Shown: positions 1-11,171 of the stretch, piece after piece
Layout of the letters: each line of letters begins with the position of its first letter
Position numbering within the stretch: the first letter of the stretch is position 1
Origin: Leptasterias polaris
Lineage: Eukaryota; Echinodermata; Asteroidea; Forcipulatida; Asteriidae
Direction: 5' to 3'
NCBI GenBank assembly: GCA_037783415.1
Contig: JAZGTN010000059.1
Coordinates: 4,154,001-4,218,000, forward strand
Length of the DNA: 64,000 bases
Position numbers and translations under genes: made by a program
Notes under the pieces: model-generated
Seen by the model: the letters and a program-made list of their open reading frames with translations, nothing else
The model's database searches: none
Told to the model about the DNA's origin: nothing

Positions 1-3000
1 GATGAGCTGGACAGGAGGAAAGAAGAAGCAAGCGCACTTCGGAGAGGACAAGACGAGGAGGATGAGGAACGTGTAAGTCTTCAGGACGAACTTCTTGAAA
101 CGAGTACAATCAAGAACGAACTGGAAGGTACTAACATGGAGCTTGTGCTGCTGGCAAATGAGAGTAAAGCAAACGTTGAAAGTCTTGAGAAGGAATTGCA
201 GCAGTTGAAAGAGCAGAGTGCGAGTATGGTCAGTCTGGCTCTTAAAGAGCAGCTTGAAAGTAGCGTGGCAGACCTAACAGACCAGCTAGATTTAGCTCTT
301 TCGTCCGTCCAGGGGAAGGACACTGAAATGAGCCGGTTAAAGGAACAGATTCATGGACTAGAAGTCACTCTTGGTGATGTGACTTCCGAGAAAGAGAGAC
401 TGGATTTGGCTTACACAGAAACAAAAGAAAAGTTGGAAGGGCAGCGACATCATGCTGAGGAAGAGTCAAAGCTCCTAAGAAATTATGAGCATCAGATAGA
501 GAGCCTTAAGAGAGACAAAGACGGTCTTCATCAGGAACGTCAGCAAAATATGCAGCAATATGAAAAGACAATACAAGAGCTCTCAAAATCGAGGGATTTG
601 GACACAAGCACCTTGCAGGAAGAACATAAAAAACTCATCCGTTTGAAGAATACCAAGGAGACAGAGGTGATGAGACTACAGAGCGAATACGAGGAGCTCC
701 AAGCTGACTTGTCGGGAACAAAAGACATGCTGAACTCTACTTTAGATAACCATCAACAGCTTGCAGAAATACTCAAGAACAAGGACGAGGATATCAATAA
801 CCTGGTGGAAGAGAACTCCTACTTCTTCAAGGCCATTGAGGAAAGTAAGACAAAGGTCAAACAGTTTGAAGATCTGCAGGAGAAGCGTCAGGGGAGTGAG
901 ATCCAACTTGAAGAAGCTACAGCCAAGAATGCTTCACTCTCAAGAGAGCTTGAGAAACTTAAACAGGATTTTAAGGAGCAACTGGAACGTAGCGACGTGG
1001 AGACTAAGACGCTTGAGGTTATCACTGAGCTAGAAGGTGAAGTTCATGACCTACAGGAGATGTTGGAGAACAAAGAGGAGGAGGCTTCATCCTTGCAGGG
1101 AATTGTTGCAGAGAAGCAAGATGCCCTAGCCAGACTTGAAGAAAAATCCACCCGTCAAGAGACGGAAGTAGAAGCATCCCTCGTGAAGATTTCAAATCTG
1201 GAGTCGGAGGTAATTGCTCTGAAAAGTGAACTCAAAGATAAAACTGCCAATCTCGAGGGTGTTAGTGGAAACCTTGAAGAGTCGCAACATCAGATTGCCC
1301 TCAGCGAGGCAGAAGTGGAAAGAACGGTGGAAACTCGGGGTGCGTTGCTCAGGGAAAAAGATGCCCAGATTCTTGATCTTGGCAAAAAGCTCTCTGATGT
1401 TGAAAATCTTAGGAATCATCAAGAAGGGGAATTCACTAAAGAGCTGAATGAGAAAAACACAGAATTAACTTTGCTCAGTGACAAAGTGGAGAAGATCAGA
1501 CAGGAACTGGACTCAAGGCAGAGGAACATGGGTGAAATGAAGGCAGAGCACAACTTTGTAGTAAAACAGAAGGACACCCAGATCGCCAAGCTGATTGAAA
1601 ATCTCGAGCAGTTGAAAAGAGCAACAAACCCCCAGGAAAACAGGACACCATCTCAGGACAGAGAGAATGGGGTCATCGAAGAGAATGTCATGGTCCAAAA
1701 AGTGCCTGAACTCCTGAGTGCCAATATTGAACCCATGCAGTCCAAGCATAACCAAATGCTGGACACAATCGCACAGTCTTCCCTTAGTGACAATGAGAAG
1801 CACCTTGAGTACGTTTTACAGGAGAAGGAGAAGGAGATCAAACTTTTGAAGGAGAGCAACCAGTCCCTGACGAAGTTTCTTGGGGATAAATCTCATGCTG
1901 TGATGGGAAATACAATGCTCGTTGATCTACACAAGCTTCAGATGCAGGTTCGTACCTATGAGGCTGAGCGCAGTCAAATGATGTCAGTCTTGAACGAGAA
2001 GACAAGGGAGTGCAGCAACCAGAAGAATGAGGTCCACCGCTTGGTGAATGTCATCTCTGCTCAGAAGCTCGCCCTCGACAAGGTCCAGGAAGACAACAAG
2101 GCGATCAAGCGTCACAGCGAAGAGCCTCAGAATGACATGCAGAAACAGGCCCTTCAGAAGTTGTCACGCCTCATCCAAGATAAGGACCTGGAAATCGAGG
2201 CACTCAAACAGAAGAGCGATTCACTGTTGCAAGTTCTGCAGTCAACTGCTCCGAATGACAGTTCTGACATCTCCAGGGTGCTGTCGGAGAAGGAAGAAAT
2301 GCAAAAAGAGAACAAGATGCTGAAGGAAGAGCGCGACCAACTCGTCGTCAGCATCCACCAGAAGCATCATGAGAGCCTCACTTATTATGAGGAGGTGCAG
2401 AGGCTGGTTGGAGTGGTCAACGGAGAGACGCATAAGCAGGCAGAGCTTCAGCAGAAGTACAACAATATCTACGCTGACCTGGACGACAAGGAGAGGTCCT
2501 TAAGCCAACTTACGGTAGAGGTTGAACACAGAGACTCGTCGATCGCCAAGTTCCAGAAGCAGCTGGAGGATAGGAACCAGTCCGTGCTAGATCTAGAGAA
2601 CCAATTGTTAGACTTGAATGAAAGCTTAAATAAATTTGATAAACAGAATCAAGAAGGTGCGAGCACATCTTTTGGGCACCAAGAGAATGAACAGTTAAAT
2701 GCCATGCTGAGAACTAAAGAGGAGGAAATCACTGCCTTAAAATCACAAATTGATGCACTTCAGAAAACTTCCCAAGCTTCATCCAAACCAGCGGATATTG
2801 AAGGAATGGTTAAAGCAGAAGTAGCCTTTGTCCAAACAGCACCGCCACAAAGGGAAGACAATTTTCCTGTTGAAGAAACTGAGATTGCTCAGCTGAAAGA
2901 GCAGCTCGACATCCAAGCCAAATCCTTGTCGAAAAAAGACAGCGCCATAAAATCAAAAGAGGAGGAACTGTATCACAGAATGGAAGAGCTTGCCTCTCTC

Positions 3001-3504
3001 CGGCAGCAGGTGGACCTCCAAAACCAGTCTCTCCTCCAACGAGATGCCGCCCTACAGCTGAAGAACCATCAACTGCAAACACTCACCAACGACACAAAGG
3101 CCAAAGATGTCGAGCTTCACAGTCTCAAGTCTCAAAATCAGACATTGCACGTACAGCTGCAGGGCTTCCAGACAGAGATGCAGACACTGAAGTCTGATAA
3201 TCAAGGACTGCAGCATGCGGTGCACAACAAGGACGGCGAGAACAGGACGCTGCAGGACATGAGCAACCGACTTGCGACCCAGGTTCGGGAGAAGGAGTTT
3301 GAGATCGGCGCTCTGAAGGAGAAGAACTCCACCCTGACCAGGCTGGTGCAGGACAGGGAAGTGGGTACTGCTGGTGAGCTTCAGCGACTGCTTGGCGAGA
3401 CAGAAGCGATGCAGAAACAGGCGTTGATGTTTCAACAGGAGAGAGATCAAGCCCTCCTGGCATTGCAGCGCCACCAGGCCGACTTACAGGCTCAACAAAT
3501 GGAG
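1..3504 (+). CDS. TRIP11: TRIP11 long coiled-coil exon (partial at window edge)
   Basis: The frame is open from base 1 and continues past the first ATG at 136, so the window edge cuts inside the exon. It encodes about 1168 aa of coiled coil. Several related blocks recur (for example LEIEALKQKSDSLLQ, EEITALKSQIDALQ and EFEIGALKEKNSTL), suggesting internal duplication. The exon ends in MEG-less phase 0 at GAG|GTTAGT; reading on would append about 44 unrelated residues before a stop at 3634. Confidence 0.9.
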
Positions 3505-6500
3505 GTTAGTAACTCTGCACAGTATATACCTCTGGATGGGATTTCACTTTTTCATCTATATGAAATTATTTGTTGTACCCACTGCTCATTATGCAGGATT
3601 TTGAAATGTCCTCTTGTCACTTGGCAAGCCTTCTAGTTGTAAGACAACTACTCTAGAAAGGCAGATGTCTTGGGTTCAAATCTCACCATAGTAGAATGCT
3701 TGTGGATTTCTTTTGCCGCAGGACTCCTGGAAATCACAGCAGCTACAGTGCTAAACCCAGGGTAATAAAAACAAATACAATTTGTTCATTCCGATGCGAT
3801 TATTATGTCTATCTAACAGGGATTTTACTTGTCAATTTATTGTGTCAGTTCTATAAGGTCAGAATCCCTCTGTGATGTCAAATTCTCTAATTGAACTATA
3901 TTTGAATTCAGGTGCACGGCATTCAGGAGCGAGAGCAGCGGCTTGGGAGAGAGGTGGAGCGTCTTCGTGGTCATCTCATACAGGTGGAGGAAGGCTACAC
4001 CCGGGAAGCCCTCCAGGCTGAGGAGAGAGAGAAGGAGCTGAGGAACAGGCTGGTCCAGGCTGAGGATGCTGCTAGGACCAGCTCATCGGCAGTACATAGC
4101 GCAAGGTATTGAATAAGTACCTGAAGACAACTTCCATTTACCCTCCTACTGTCTGACCATTCAAAATCATCCGCTGTTGTTTTGAATGGTACATAAATTA
4201 GGCTAGCCTGCAAAGTGATATCATGTGGTGAATACATCTAACACAGTACACAGTCAACCCTCCTACTGTCTAACCACTCAATATCATCCGCTGTTGTTTT
4301 GAATGATACATAAATTAGGCTAGCCTGCAAAGTGATATCATGTGGTGAATACATCTAACACAGTACACAGTCAACCCTCCTACTGTCTAACCACTCAATA
4401 TCATCCACTGTGGTTTTGAATGATACATAAACTATGCCAGCCTGCAATATGATAACATGTGTTGAATGCATCCACACAGTACACACAGTCAACCCTCCTA
4501 CTGTATAAGTGCTTCCTACCACCCAGGAGTAAATGGGTACCTGCTAGGGTAGAGATTATTGAAGTGAGTTGTTGGCAACCGGTGTTGCCTACTCCTAAGG
4601 AGTTGAGACGGTTTCAGGAATGCTTAGGGCCAGATGAACAGTGTTAATAATAGTGTAAGGCTCTGTGAGGAGTCTACTCGGCTTGGGAAAAAGCAAATAC
4701 TAAATACACATTTATTGTTATTTGATTTATAGTAAGGAGGCAAGCAGTCAGATAGAAAGTCTCCTGGATCAGCTACACTCGGCCACTAACCAGAAAGACC
4801 AGGCTCTACTACAGCTGGGAGAGGCCCAGGAGCAGGTACAGCAGTACAGTACATCCCTCGCCAACCTCCAGCTGGTCCTAGAGCAATTCACACAAGGTAG
4901 GTCTGGAAAGAGAGGGTCTTGCTGTGGGATATTCAGTCAGGTTCTAATCATACTTTAAAAAGACAAACATGTGCTACCTTTGACGTTGTTGCACTGTGGA
5001 GAATAACCTGTGCATTTTTTATATGGCAGCGTTCTCCCGTAACAGTGGAATCCTAAGGATCAGTCGGAATTCTTACCAAGTTAGCATAAAGTATTTTTGT
5101 TTGAACCGAACAGAAAAAGAGGCCGAGATTGCGGCCGATGTGGAGAGGTACAAACAACGAGCTGATGAGAAGGACAAAGTGGCAGGACAACTCTTCAAAC
5201 AGAATGTGGAGTTAAAAGTAAAGTACAATTTATGAAAAACACATTTAGGAAAGGCATGATAAGACGGATTTGAAAACTTTGCATGGTGGGAGTCTAATCC
5301 AGTGAGGTTTGCGGCGACACCATGTGCAGAATGTTTAGTGAGTATTAATTATTTTGAGAAGAGCTGTTGGTTTGACAACTCGGTGTTTTGATCAGTATGC
5401 TCTGATCATACTCCTGAAGACGATCAGAGCATACTGAGCGAAACGTTGAGTTGTCAAACCACCGGTTCTTCTCAGAACTACCACTACTCACCAGATGTTC
5501 ATGCACATGGCGTCAACACAAACCTTACTTGAAAAGAATGATATTCTTCCTTCATCAATCTCATTTCTTGGTTTTTGTGTGTGTTTTTTTTGCACTCAGA
5601 AAAATCAACAAAAACCTTTACCATACAGGGCTCGAATTTGGGGAGAAAATCCACAAGACTACAGGGCTCTCAAAATCTTTACTGGACCAGACATTTTTTT
5701 ACAAGACCAGATTCAAAATGTGAATTTTTTTTTTTTTAATTGCTGCCGCAGTTTAACATGCATTTGACTGCTTTTATATGAACCCGAACAGAGACAAGTA
5801 AGGGAAGAGTATACTTGATTACTCCATGGAGGAAGAAATACATGTGTTTCTTCCTCCATGATTACTCATAGAATTGAAAGATAATTTATTAGACCCAAAG
5901 TCAACACTTGAACATAATGTGTTTCTGTTATTCAATTGAAAAACACAAGACCATCGGACTTGTTAGGTCATAAGTTTACTGGCCCAACACTAAAATTACT
6001 GGCCTCGGGCCTGTGGTCCAGTGTAAAATTCGAGCCCTGCCATATGTAGTAGGTCAGTCATTGTACTTTATATATATTTTTTTTGTACATTGAGCCAAAT
6101 ATCATGCCTGAAAAAGACACTTAATTGAAGATGCCTTATCTACAAGTGAAAGCAGAGGACATCAAGCGAACTCAAAGTGTTTGCTAGCTGCTTGGGGCTG
6201 TTAGATCCCTGTGGAGTTACAGAAAGTTCCCGCGAGTAATTACACAAAATTAATCAAGAGAGGGGGAAAAATAAGAAAGCCTGGGACTCCAGAGTGCGCT
6301 TTTCTAAGTTAAGTTGGAAAACACAAGGGTTGACGTCAAAGGCACGGTAAGAACTTTCTTTACCATCGGGTATGTAAATTCTTTGCAATCAGGGCCCATT
6401 TTCATGGCTCTGCTTACCGTAAGCAAAGAATCGGCGCTTACGGAAGCAGGGAATTCCACGCTTACGTCAAGCGTATTTCACGGGTTAGCAGGGAATTTTT

Positions 6501-9500
6501 TGCTTGTGCGTGTGCATAGTCCACGTTACTAGGCATTCTTCGCTTACACAGCTAGCGCAGAAATTTGGCGCTTGCCCTGTTAGCGGTGAATGGTGATCGT
6601 AAGCGCAGAATTCGGCGGTAAGCAGAGCTATGAAATTAGGCCAAGATCTATCAGATTTTTTTATTGATTATTTATATCGTTCCAGGAGCGTTTAGCAGCA
6701 ACGACGGAAGCTTTGGATGCCGCATCAAGACTCAGTGAGCAGCTAGACAGAAAGGAAGAAGTGGCTGTCAAACTCCGAGGAGAAAGTAAGAAAATGTTTG
6801 CTTCTTTATTAACAGCGCGGTCAGTTTGGCGGAGTGGTGTCCTTCTTCACCTTCCACCTCTAGGACCCCAGCTCGAATCGCCCAGGGGACACTATGTGCA
6901 TTGGGTTTTCAGGACCTACCTGATTGTGTGGGTTTCCCTCGGGAATAGTTCAATGGGGTTTTCAATTTAAAACTGAAACTTTCTTCACTCTCTTCGCTTG
7001 GCTAGTATAGTGATTTGGTTAGCTTTACTGAGAGCCCTTGGCATCACAACAAGAATTATTAAGTGAAATGAAATGAGATGAGATGAAATGAAATGGAATG
7101 AAATGAAATGAAATGGAATGAAATGAAATGAGGCAATAAAAGGACTTTCCAAAGAACCGGTTATGTAAATTCTTCAAACTTTGATTGATTAAGTCCATCA
7201 TTCCAGGAGGCGTTTATTGGGGCTCTTTTAAACATTGTAATCAAAGCACCTTACAATATCACTACCCCTGCTAAAACATTCCCTGTAACCATCTGAACTC
7301 CTCCAGAGTATGCAATGGTCACACTGGCTGCTAAAAATATTCCTGGCTTGATTTACTGCCTTCAGCGCATTACAACCATTGGAAAAATGCGCTTTATAAA
7401 TGCTAGTATTATTATTATTATTATTATCATTCGCATCAACAATCTCTACCCTCGCAGGTACCTTTTACTCCCGGGTGATGAGAAGAATTAATGTTTAAGT
7501 GTCATGCTCGATGTGTCATGACTAGGATTTTAATCCACACTCTGATGACTCGGCCACCAGAACTTCAGTTCGAAGCTCTAGACCACTCAGCCATGACCAC
7601 TATTTTGATAATAAATGTATTTAAATTTTGTTTGTATTTCAGTGTCCAAGAAGGAGGAGCTTCTTCATCAGTACGAGGCGAGGTTTGCAGAGTTTGGGAA
7701 CGCCAAGGATAGCAAAGTCGACAAGTAAGTGTCATTCTCACTAACAAATTGTGTGGTATGTAATGGCCGAGTGGTCTGGTTCACCCAACCCAAGCTCTGG
7801 TGTTGTCAGCAGCAGAATGTGGGTTTGAATCCCTTCCATGACACTTGTACCCTTGAGCAAGGCACTTAACCATAATTGCTTCGTTAAAAGTTGGGAAGGT
7901 ATTGCATTCTGCTCTACCAGTCAGGCTCCTAGTAGATGATACCCATGCCTACATCCTTACGGACTGTGAAGGGGGTAACCCTGTTTCACCCCCAGGAGTA
8001 GGTGGCAACGTGCCCCCTAGTGACAGTTGATTTAGGTCAAAAGCCCAAATCAGTTCAGTGTAGCCCTCACCTTAAAGTGGTATCGAGCCTTGTGATATTA
8101 GGCGATTTCTCATAAATAAAAATTAACAAAAATAGCGTTAGTAAAATGCTTGAGGGGATCATCTACAGCTGCCTTTATGTACAATAATAATATTAATAAT
8201 AAACGGTTCTTATATAGTGCTTTATTACATTCGACAGGCGTCTCAAAGTGCTCATGACTTTTTAAGACCAGCTCAGGTACATGTTTGCAGAGCTATGTTT
8301 AAGTTATGAGACCTATCTATGTGGTACTTTGTAAGGTTTTTCAAGGTGTTTAGTCACTGAGCAACGCCTGCGCTGCACTCGATTGGATGTCACCATGATA
8401 ATGATGTGTTGATGCAACCAACCGTGCCAGAAACACTGTGGCAACTCCCTTCTATTAATGATGTATTTGGTTCTTGTAAGGCACCTACGGCTTTACGTCC
8501 CGTCCAAAACACGAAGCAATAAGGGTTAAGTGTCTGGCTTAAGAACACAAGTGTCAAGACGGGGACTCTGTGTCAAGACTCAAACTCTGCTGGTCAGAAA
8601 CACAAGAGCTTGAATCTAGTGAATTAGACCTCAACACCTCAAGGCAGTGCATGGTATAATTTGTGTATGATCCCCCAATTCTTATTTTCTATTTTTTGAA
8701 ACGAGTTTAGTGCGAAGTCCTGGCATTCATCACTGCATGACGTTTTCTTTGCTACAGAATTATTTATAAAGATTTGCCAACATCCAAAACAAAAACCATG
8801 CCCACAATTTCCTTACAAGTTTCCTTTCAAGTCCAGTGTGTTTTACAACAAAACCAGTAAATTTGATGACATTTTCACCATGAATTCACCAGTTCTTATT
8901 TGTTTTACTCACCAGACCGCTAATGAAGAACTTGGTCCTCGGTTACTTCCACGCCCCCCAGAAGAAGCGCTCCGAGGTCCTCAAGCTCATCGGCAATGTG
9001 CTGAACTTCTCCTCAGAAGAGCTGGAGACAGTAAGTAGTTATTCCATCAAGTAATAAACCACGAGGGAAACTGACTGTATATATAAATCAATTTTTGGTG
9101 AACAAAAACAAGTTGTCTTGAGTGACATCACGGAGCTGGGTCGGGTGTTAAACTTTAGTCAATTTGCCGTTTAAATCATGCATGCGTGGTCTGTGTTACA
9201 CTCGAACGTGTTTAGTCGATTGGTTTGGCAAATGTGGCAACCAACATGACGATGACGTGATGAAGAGAGAAAAAATGTACTGTTCCAAAACACCATCTTG
9301 ACAAAGTGACAAAGTAACTTCATTAGTTGACTAGAGAAACAGTGCTCCGGAGCTAGTTTGGTCCAGTTGGACTAGCTGGTTTAACCATGCAGCGTTAGAG
9401 TGACAGCTAGATTGACTATGGTTAAGTCTAGTCGACTCCAGTCAGCCAACCGAACTTGCTCCAGATTTGTGTACCAATGGGGGACTTTTGGGACGCTAGG

Positions 9501-11171
9501 TGGCAGACTTACCAGGTAAATCCATTATTCTTGGTAAAGTGCGCATGCTCAGAACTTCGTAAACAATAGAAATCTACATGGTAAGTCTGCTGCCAGCTGG
9601 CATTCCAAAGTCTCCCATTAAACTATCTAGCCCCAGTTGGCGGTTTCCTTATTTTGTCAATATGTTTGTCCAAATCCCACCCAAGTCCATTTGTCTCTTT
9701 ATTTTTCATTGCTTTGTTCTTTTCTTTTGCATTTAAATGCATAATCAGTTCTCTAATACTTCTGCGCATGTAGCACAAACCCACTTATTCAGAGAGAAGC
9801 CAATTCTTTTGAACTGAATGACATTTTAAATATTGATCGATCGGCTGTTTCACTGGTATGTTTGTTACAGGTCGGTGTTGAAGAGAATCAAGGAGGCTGG
9901 TTATCAGGAATATGGGGAAGGGGAACGCCGTCAAGTACCCCTCCCTCGACTCCACGCAGATCAAAGATGGAAAATGTAAGTAACCAATTAGCCTTTCCCA
10001 AGAAATATGCTGATTATATTCACGCATGCGTACAGACACTATTGGTCGGCAAACACCATAGAGTTGTGCACACAGCTCTGTGTTGCAGTCACTCTGTGGA
10101 CATTCATTTGCTCTATACTTTTAAGGAAAAACCTATTCTTTAACACTGTAAAAAAAACACAGTGTGGACGTGTGTAAGTCCACATAGTGTTTCAAGTCCC
10201 TACTTTATGTGGACCTCTTTTGTTCACAGCTCCACACTTTATATGTAGCGTTAAAACACAAACGCATGTGTGTCACACCACCATTACCTCCTTAAAAAAG
10301 GTACAATGTTCCTTCATTATGCTCACCAGTAGCGTTAGTGCGTATGCGCGATGTGAAATTTACATATTTCATGGGATTGGTCCATTCAATGGCCTGTTGT
10401 TCCTGGTCTGCATAATAGCATTCATTAATACATTCAAACTCCAAAGGACAATAGAAAGACTGGCAACCAGTCTATGAAACTAAGTGTTAGAACAGTGGTA
10501 GTGTAGTGAATTTCATGCATCATGGCACTGCATCTGTACAAATGCTGGTCACCTTAAAAGGACACTTATTTCCAGAGGTTTCTTTTTTTCTGGAAGTTCA
10601 AAGTTTAAAACCCAACATTAGACAGTATTCTGACAGTATTTGACTGTACCTTTCTCTGTATGCCTGGCGACCACTGTACATTGACTACCAACTTAATGAA
10701 AACTATGGTTTCTAAGATCAGAATGTTGGGAGCTCTGCCGGAAATGATTGCAAACACAAAATACTTAGTTTAGCCAGATGAGGTGAAATAATTAGTTTTG
10801 ATTTTTCTGTTTCTGAAAAGCAGTCCTTCACGGAGCAGTTTGTCAAGTTCCTGGAACACGAGTCCACGCCAACCCCCAAGATGCGCCTGCCCCTGGAAGA
10901 GATGACCAGCGAGAAACCAAGGAGCCCCCGCGGTCATCAAGCGTTCAACCCGTTCTCAGCCCCCGTGCCCCAATACTCCCCCTTCATGCACCACCCAGAG
11001 CCCAGGAGTGGATCCGGTGAACCCCATCATCAGCTGATGAAGCCTATGCTAGCCCCTAAGTCCATCCTGCCGGCCGCTACGACCATTGCGCCTCTCGTCA
11101 TCGGTGAGGCAGCGTCGGGTAGAAACTCCCCAGGAAGTAGAGGCTCGGGGCTGTCGGATATTCTGCAATAA
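1..11171 (+). CDS. TRIP11: TRIP11 / GMAP-210 golgin, 5' partial, nine exons visible
   Basis: Join of 1-3504, 3912-4105, 4733-4896, 5114-5217, 6686-6785, 7643-7724, 8916-9030, 9871-9975 and 10821-11171. The sum is 4719 nt, exactly 1573 codons including the stop, so all phases agree. The product seen (about 1572 aa; the vertebrate protein is near 2000 aa) is almost entirely heptad coiled coil (Glu, Lys, Gln, Leu rich). It is followed by a GRAB-type segment (VLGYFHAP, KKRSEVLKLIG), a Gly/Trp-containing stretch (GGWLSGIWG) and a Pro/Ser-rich tail ending LSDILQ. This order matches GMAP-210, the cis-Golgi vesicle tether whose GRAB region binds Arf1-GTP and which also anchors IFT20 in vertebrates. 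The N-terminal membrane-curvature sensor would lie upstream of the window. The GRAB segment is the deciding evidence; generic coiled coil alone would not be enough. Confidence 0.9.
3505..3911 (+). other. TRIP11 intron, no recognised element
   Basis: Bounded by GTTAGT and TTCAG. Apart from a degenerate tRNA-like stretch near 3640-3700 (a GGGTTCAAATCTC B-box-like string) I see nothing in it. Confidence 0.6.
3912..4105 (+). CDS. TRIP11: TRIP11 exon
   Basis: Acceptor TTGAATTCAG before GTGCACGGC; donor GCAAG|GTATTG. Phase 0 in, two bases over out. It encodes VHGIQEREQRLGREVERLRG and further charged coiled coil. Confidence 0.88.
4140..4505 (+). repeat. ~118-bp tandem repeat, about 3.2 units
   Basis: The phrase CCCTCCTACTGT recurs near 4140, 4258, 4374 and 4492. 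Units are close copies and include TGCAAAGTGATATCATGTGG. Related single copies lie at 45115-45310 and, in reverse, at 39575-39800, so this is a dispersed family that expanded locally in a TRIP11 intron. Confidence 0.8.
4733..4896 (+). CDS. TRIP11: TRIP11 exon
   Basis: Acceptor TGATTTATAG, donor CACAAG|GTAGGT. The split AGT codon joins it in phase to the previous exon. Coiled coil containing ESLLDQLHSATNQKDQALL. Confidence 0.87.
5114..5217 (+). CDS. TRIP11: TRIP11 exon
   Basis: Acceptor TTTGAACCGAACAG, donor TTAAAA|GTAAAG. It restores a GAA codon across the junction and encodes KEAEIAADVERYKQRADEK and onward. Confidence 0.85.
5354..5476. mobile_element. Small fold-back MITE
   Basis: Two arms (one with GGTTTGACAACTC, the other with GAGTTGTCAAACC) surround a second palindrome, AGTATGCTCTGATC...GATCAGAGCATACT. 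Almost the whole 120 bp can fold into one hairpin. Confidence 0.75.
5626..6039. mobile_element. CAGGG-ended MITE with 5-bp target duplication
   Basis: Termini CAGGGCTCGAATTT and AAATTCGAGCCCTG are inverted copies. CCATA flanks both ends (5621-5625 and 6040-6044). It has no coding capacity. A relative is at 48340-48712. Ends and 5-bp duplication fit a hAT-like element of a short-TSD group. Confidence 0.78.
5818..5866. repeat. Short perfect hairpin
   Basis: Arms containing CATGGAGGAAGAAA and TTTCTTCCTCCATG enclose a short loop. It lies inside the MITE at 5626-6039. Confidence 0.7.
6388..6645. mobile_element. MITE with GGCCyAwTTTCATrGCTC ends
   Basis: The left end GGGCCCATTTTCATGGCTC and right end GAGCTATGAAATTAGGCC are inverted. 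The interior has repeated GCTTACG/CGTAAGC palindromic words. No target duplication was clear to me. Confidence 0.6.
6686..6785 (+). CDS. TRIP11: TRIP11 exon
   Basis: Acceptor ATCGTTCCAG, donor GAGAAA|GTAAG, phase 0 in and one base over out. It encodes ERLAATTEALDAASRLSEQL and a short further helix. Confidence 0.86.
7064..7130 (+). repeat. (GAAAT)n microsatellite
   Basis: About 13 pentamers of TGAAA with GAGAT and GGAAT variants. Confidence 0.85.
7409..7600 (-). mobile_element. tRNA-derived SINE fragment
   Basis: Starts with an (ATT)n tail and ends at CACTCAGCCATGAC, the reverse complement of the A-box region of the SINE at 37281. The middle is shortened. Confidence 0.6.
7643..7724 (+). CDS. 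TRIP11: TRIP11 exon
   Basis: Acceptor TTTGTATTTCAG, donor GACAA|GTAAGT. It encodes KKEELLHQYEARFAEFGNAK, the last helix before the GRAB segment. Confidence 0.87.
7757..8110 (+). mobile_element. tRNA-derived SINE, diverged
   Basis: ATGGCCGAGTGG (A box) and GGGTTTGAATCCC (B box) are spaced as in a tRNA with a long variable arm. The body has the family phrases GCAAGGCACTTAACC and CCCCCAGGAGTAGGTGG. Confidence 0.65.
8195..8612 (-). mobile_element. tRNA-derived SINE, reverse orientation
   Basis: Begins with AATAATATTAATAATAAA and TTCTTATATAGTGCTT, the reversed 3' tail of the family. It runs back through the CTTTACGTCCCGTCC phrase to the reversed B-box region. Confidence 0.6.
8916..9030 (+). CDS. 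TRIP11: TRIP11 exon with GRAB (Arf-binding) segment
   Basis: Acceptor TTTTACTCACCAG, donor GAGACA|GTAAGT. It encodes PLMKNLVLGYFHAP, then KKRSEVLKLIGNVLNFSSEE. This is the GRIP-related Arf-binding signature of GMAP-210 and yeast Rud3p and is the strongest identifier of the gene. Confidence 0.93.
9140..9465. mobile_element. Harbinger-like MITE, older copy
   Basis: Parallel to the element at 51629-51956 over most of its length (TCAATTTGCCGTTTAAATC, CATGCAGCGTTAGAGTGACA, CCAACCGAACTTGCTC). Its left end is degraded. Confidence 0.65.
9871..9975 (+). CDS. TRIP11: TRIP11 exon after GRAB
   Basis: Acceptor TTTGTTACAG, donor GAAAAT|GTAAGT, exactly 35 codons. It encodes a Gly/Trp motif (NQGGWLSGIWGRG), then a Ser/Thr/Pro run. 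The vertebrate protein has a similar Trp/Gly block at this place. Confidence 0.9.
10821..11171 (+). CDS. TRIP11: TRIP11 terminal exon
   Basis: Acceptor TTCTGAAAAG (a second in-frame AG three bases later would drop one Gln). It encodes SFTEQFVKFLEHES, a Pro/Ser/His-rich tail and a TAA stop at 11169-11171. Confidence 0.9.
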   Translation, partial: QSFTEQFVKFLEHESTPTPKMRLPLEEMTSEKPRSPRGHQAFNPFSAPVPQYSPFMHHPEPRSGSGEPHHQLMKPMLAPKSILPAATTIAPLVIGEAASGRNSPGSRGSGLSDILQ

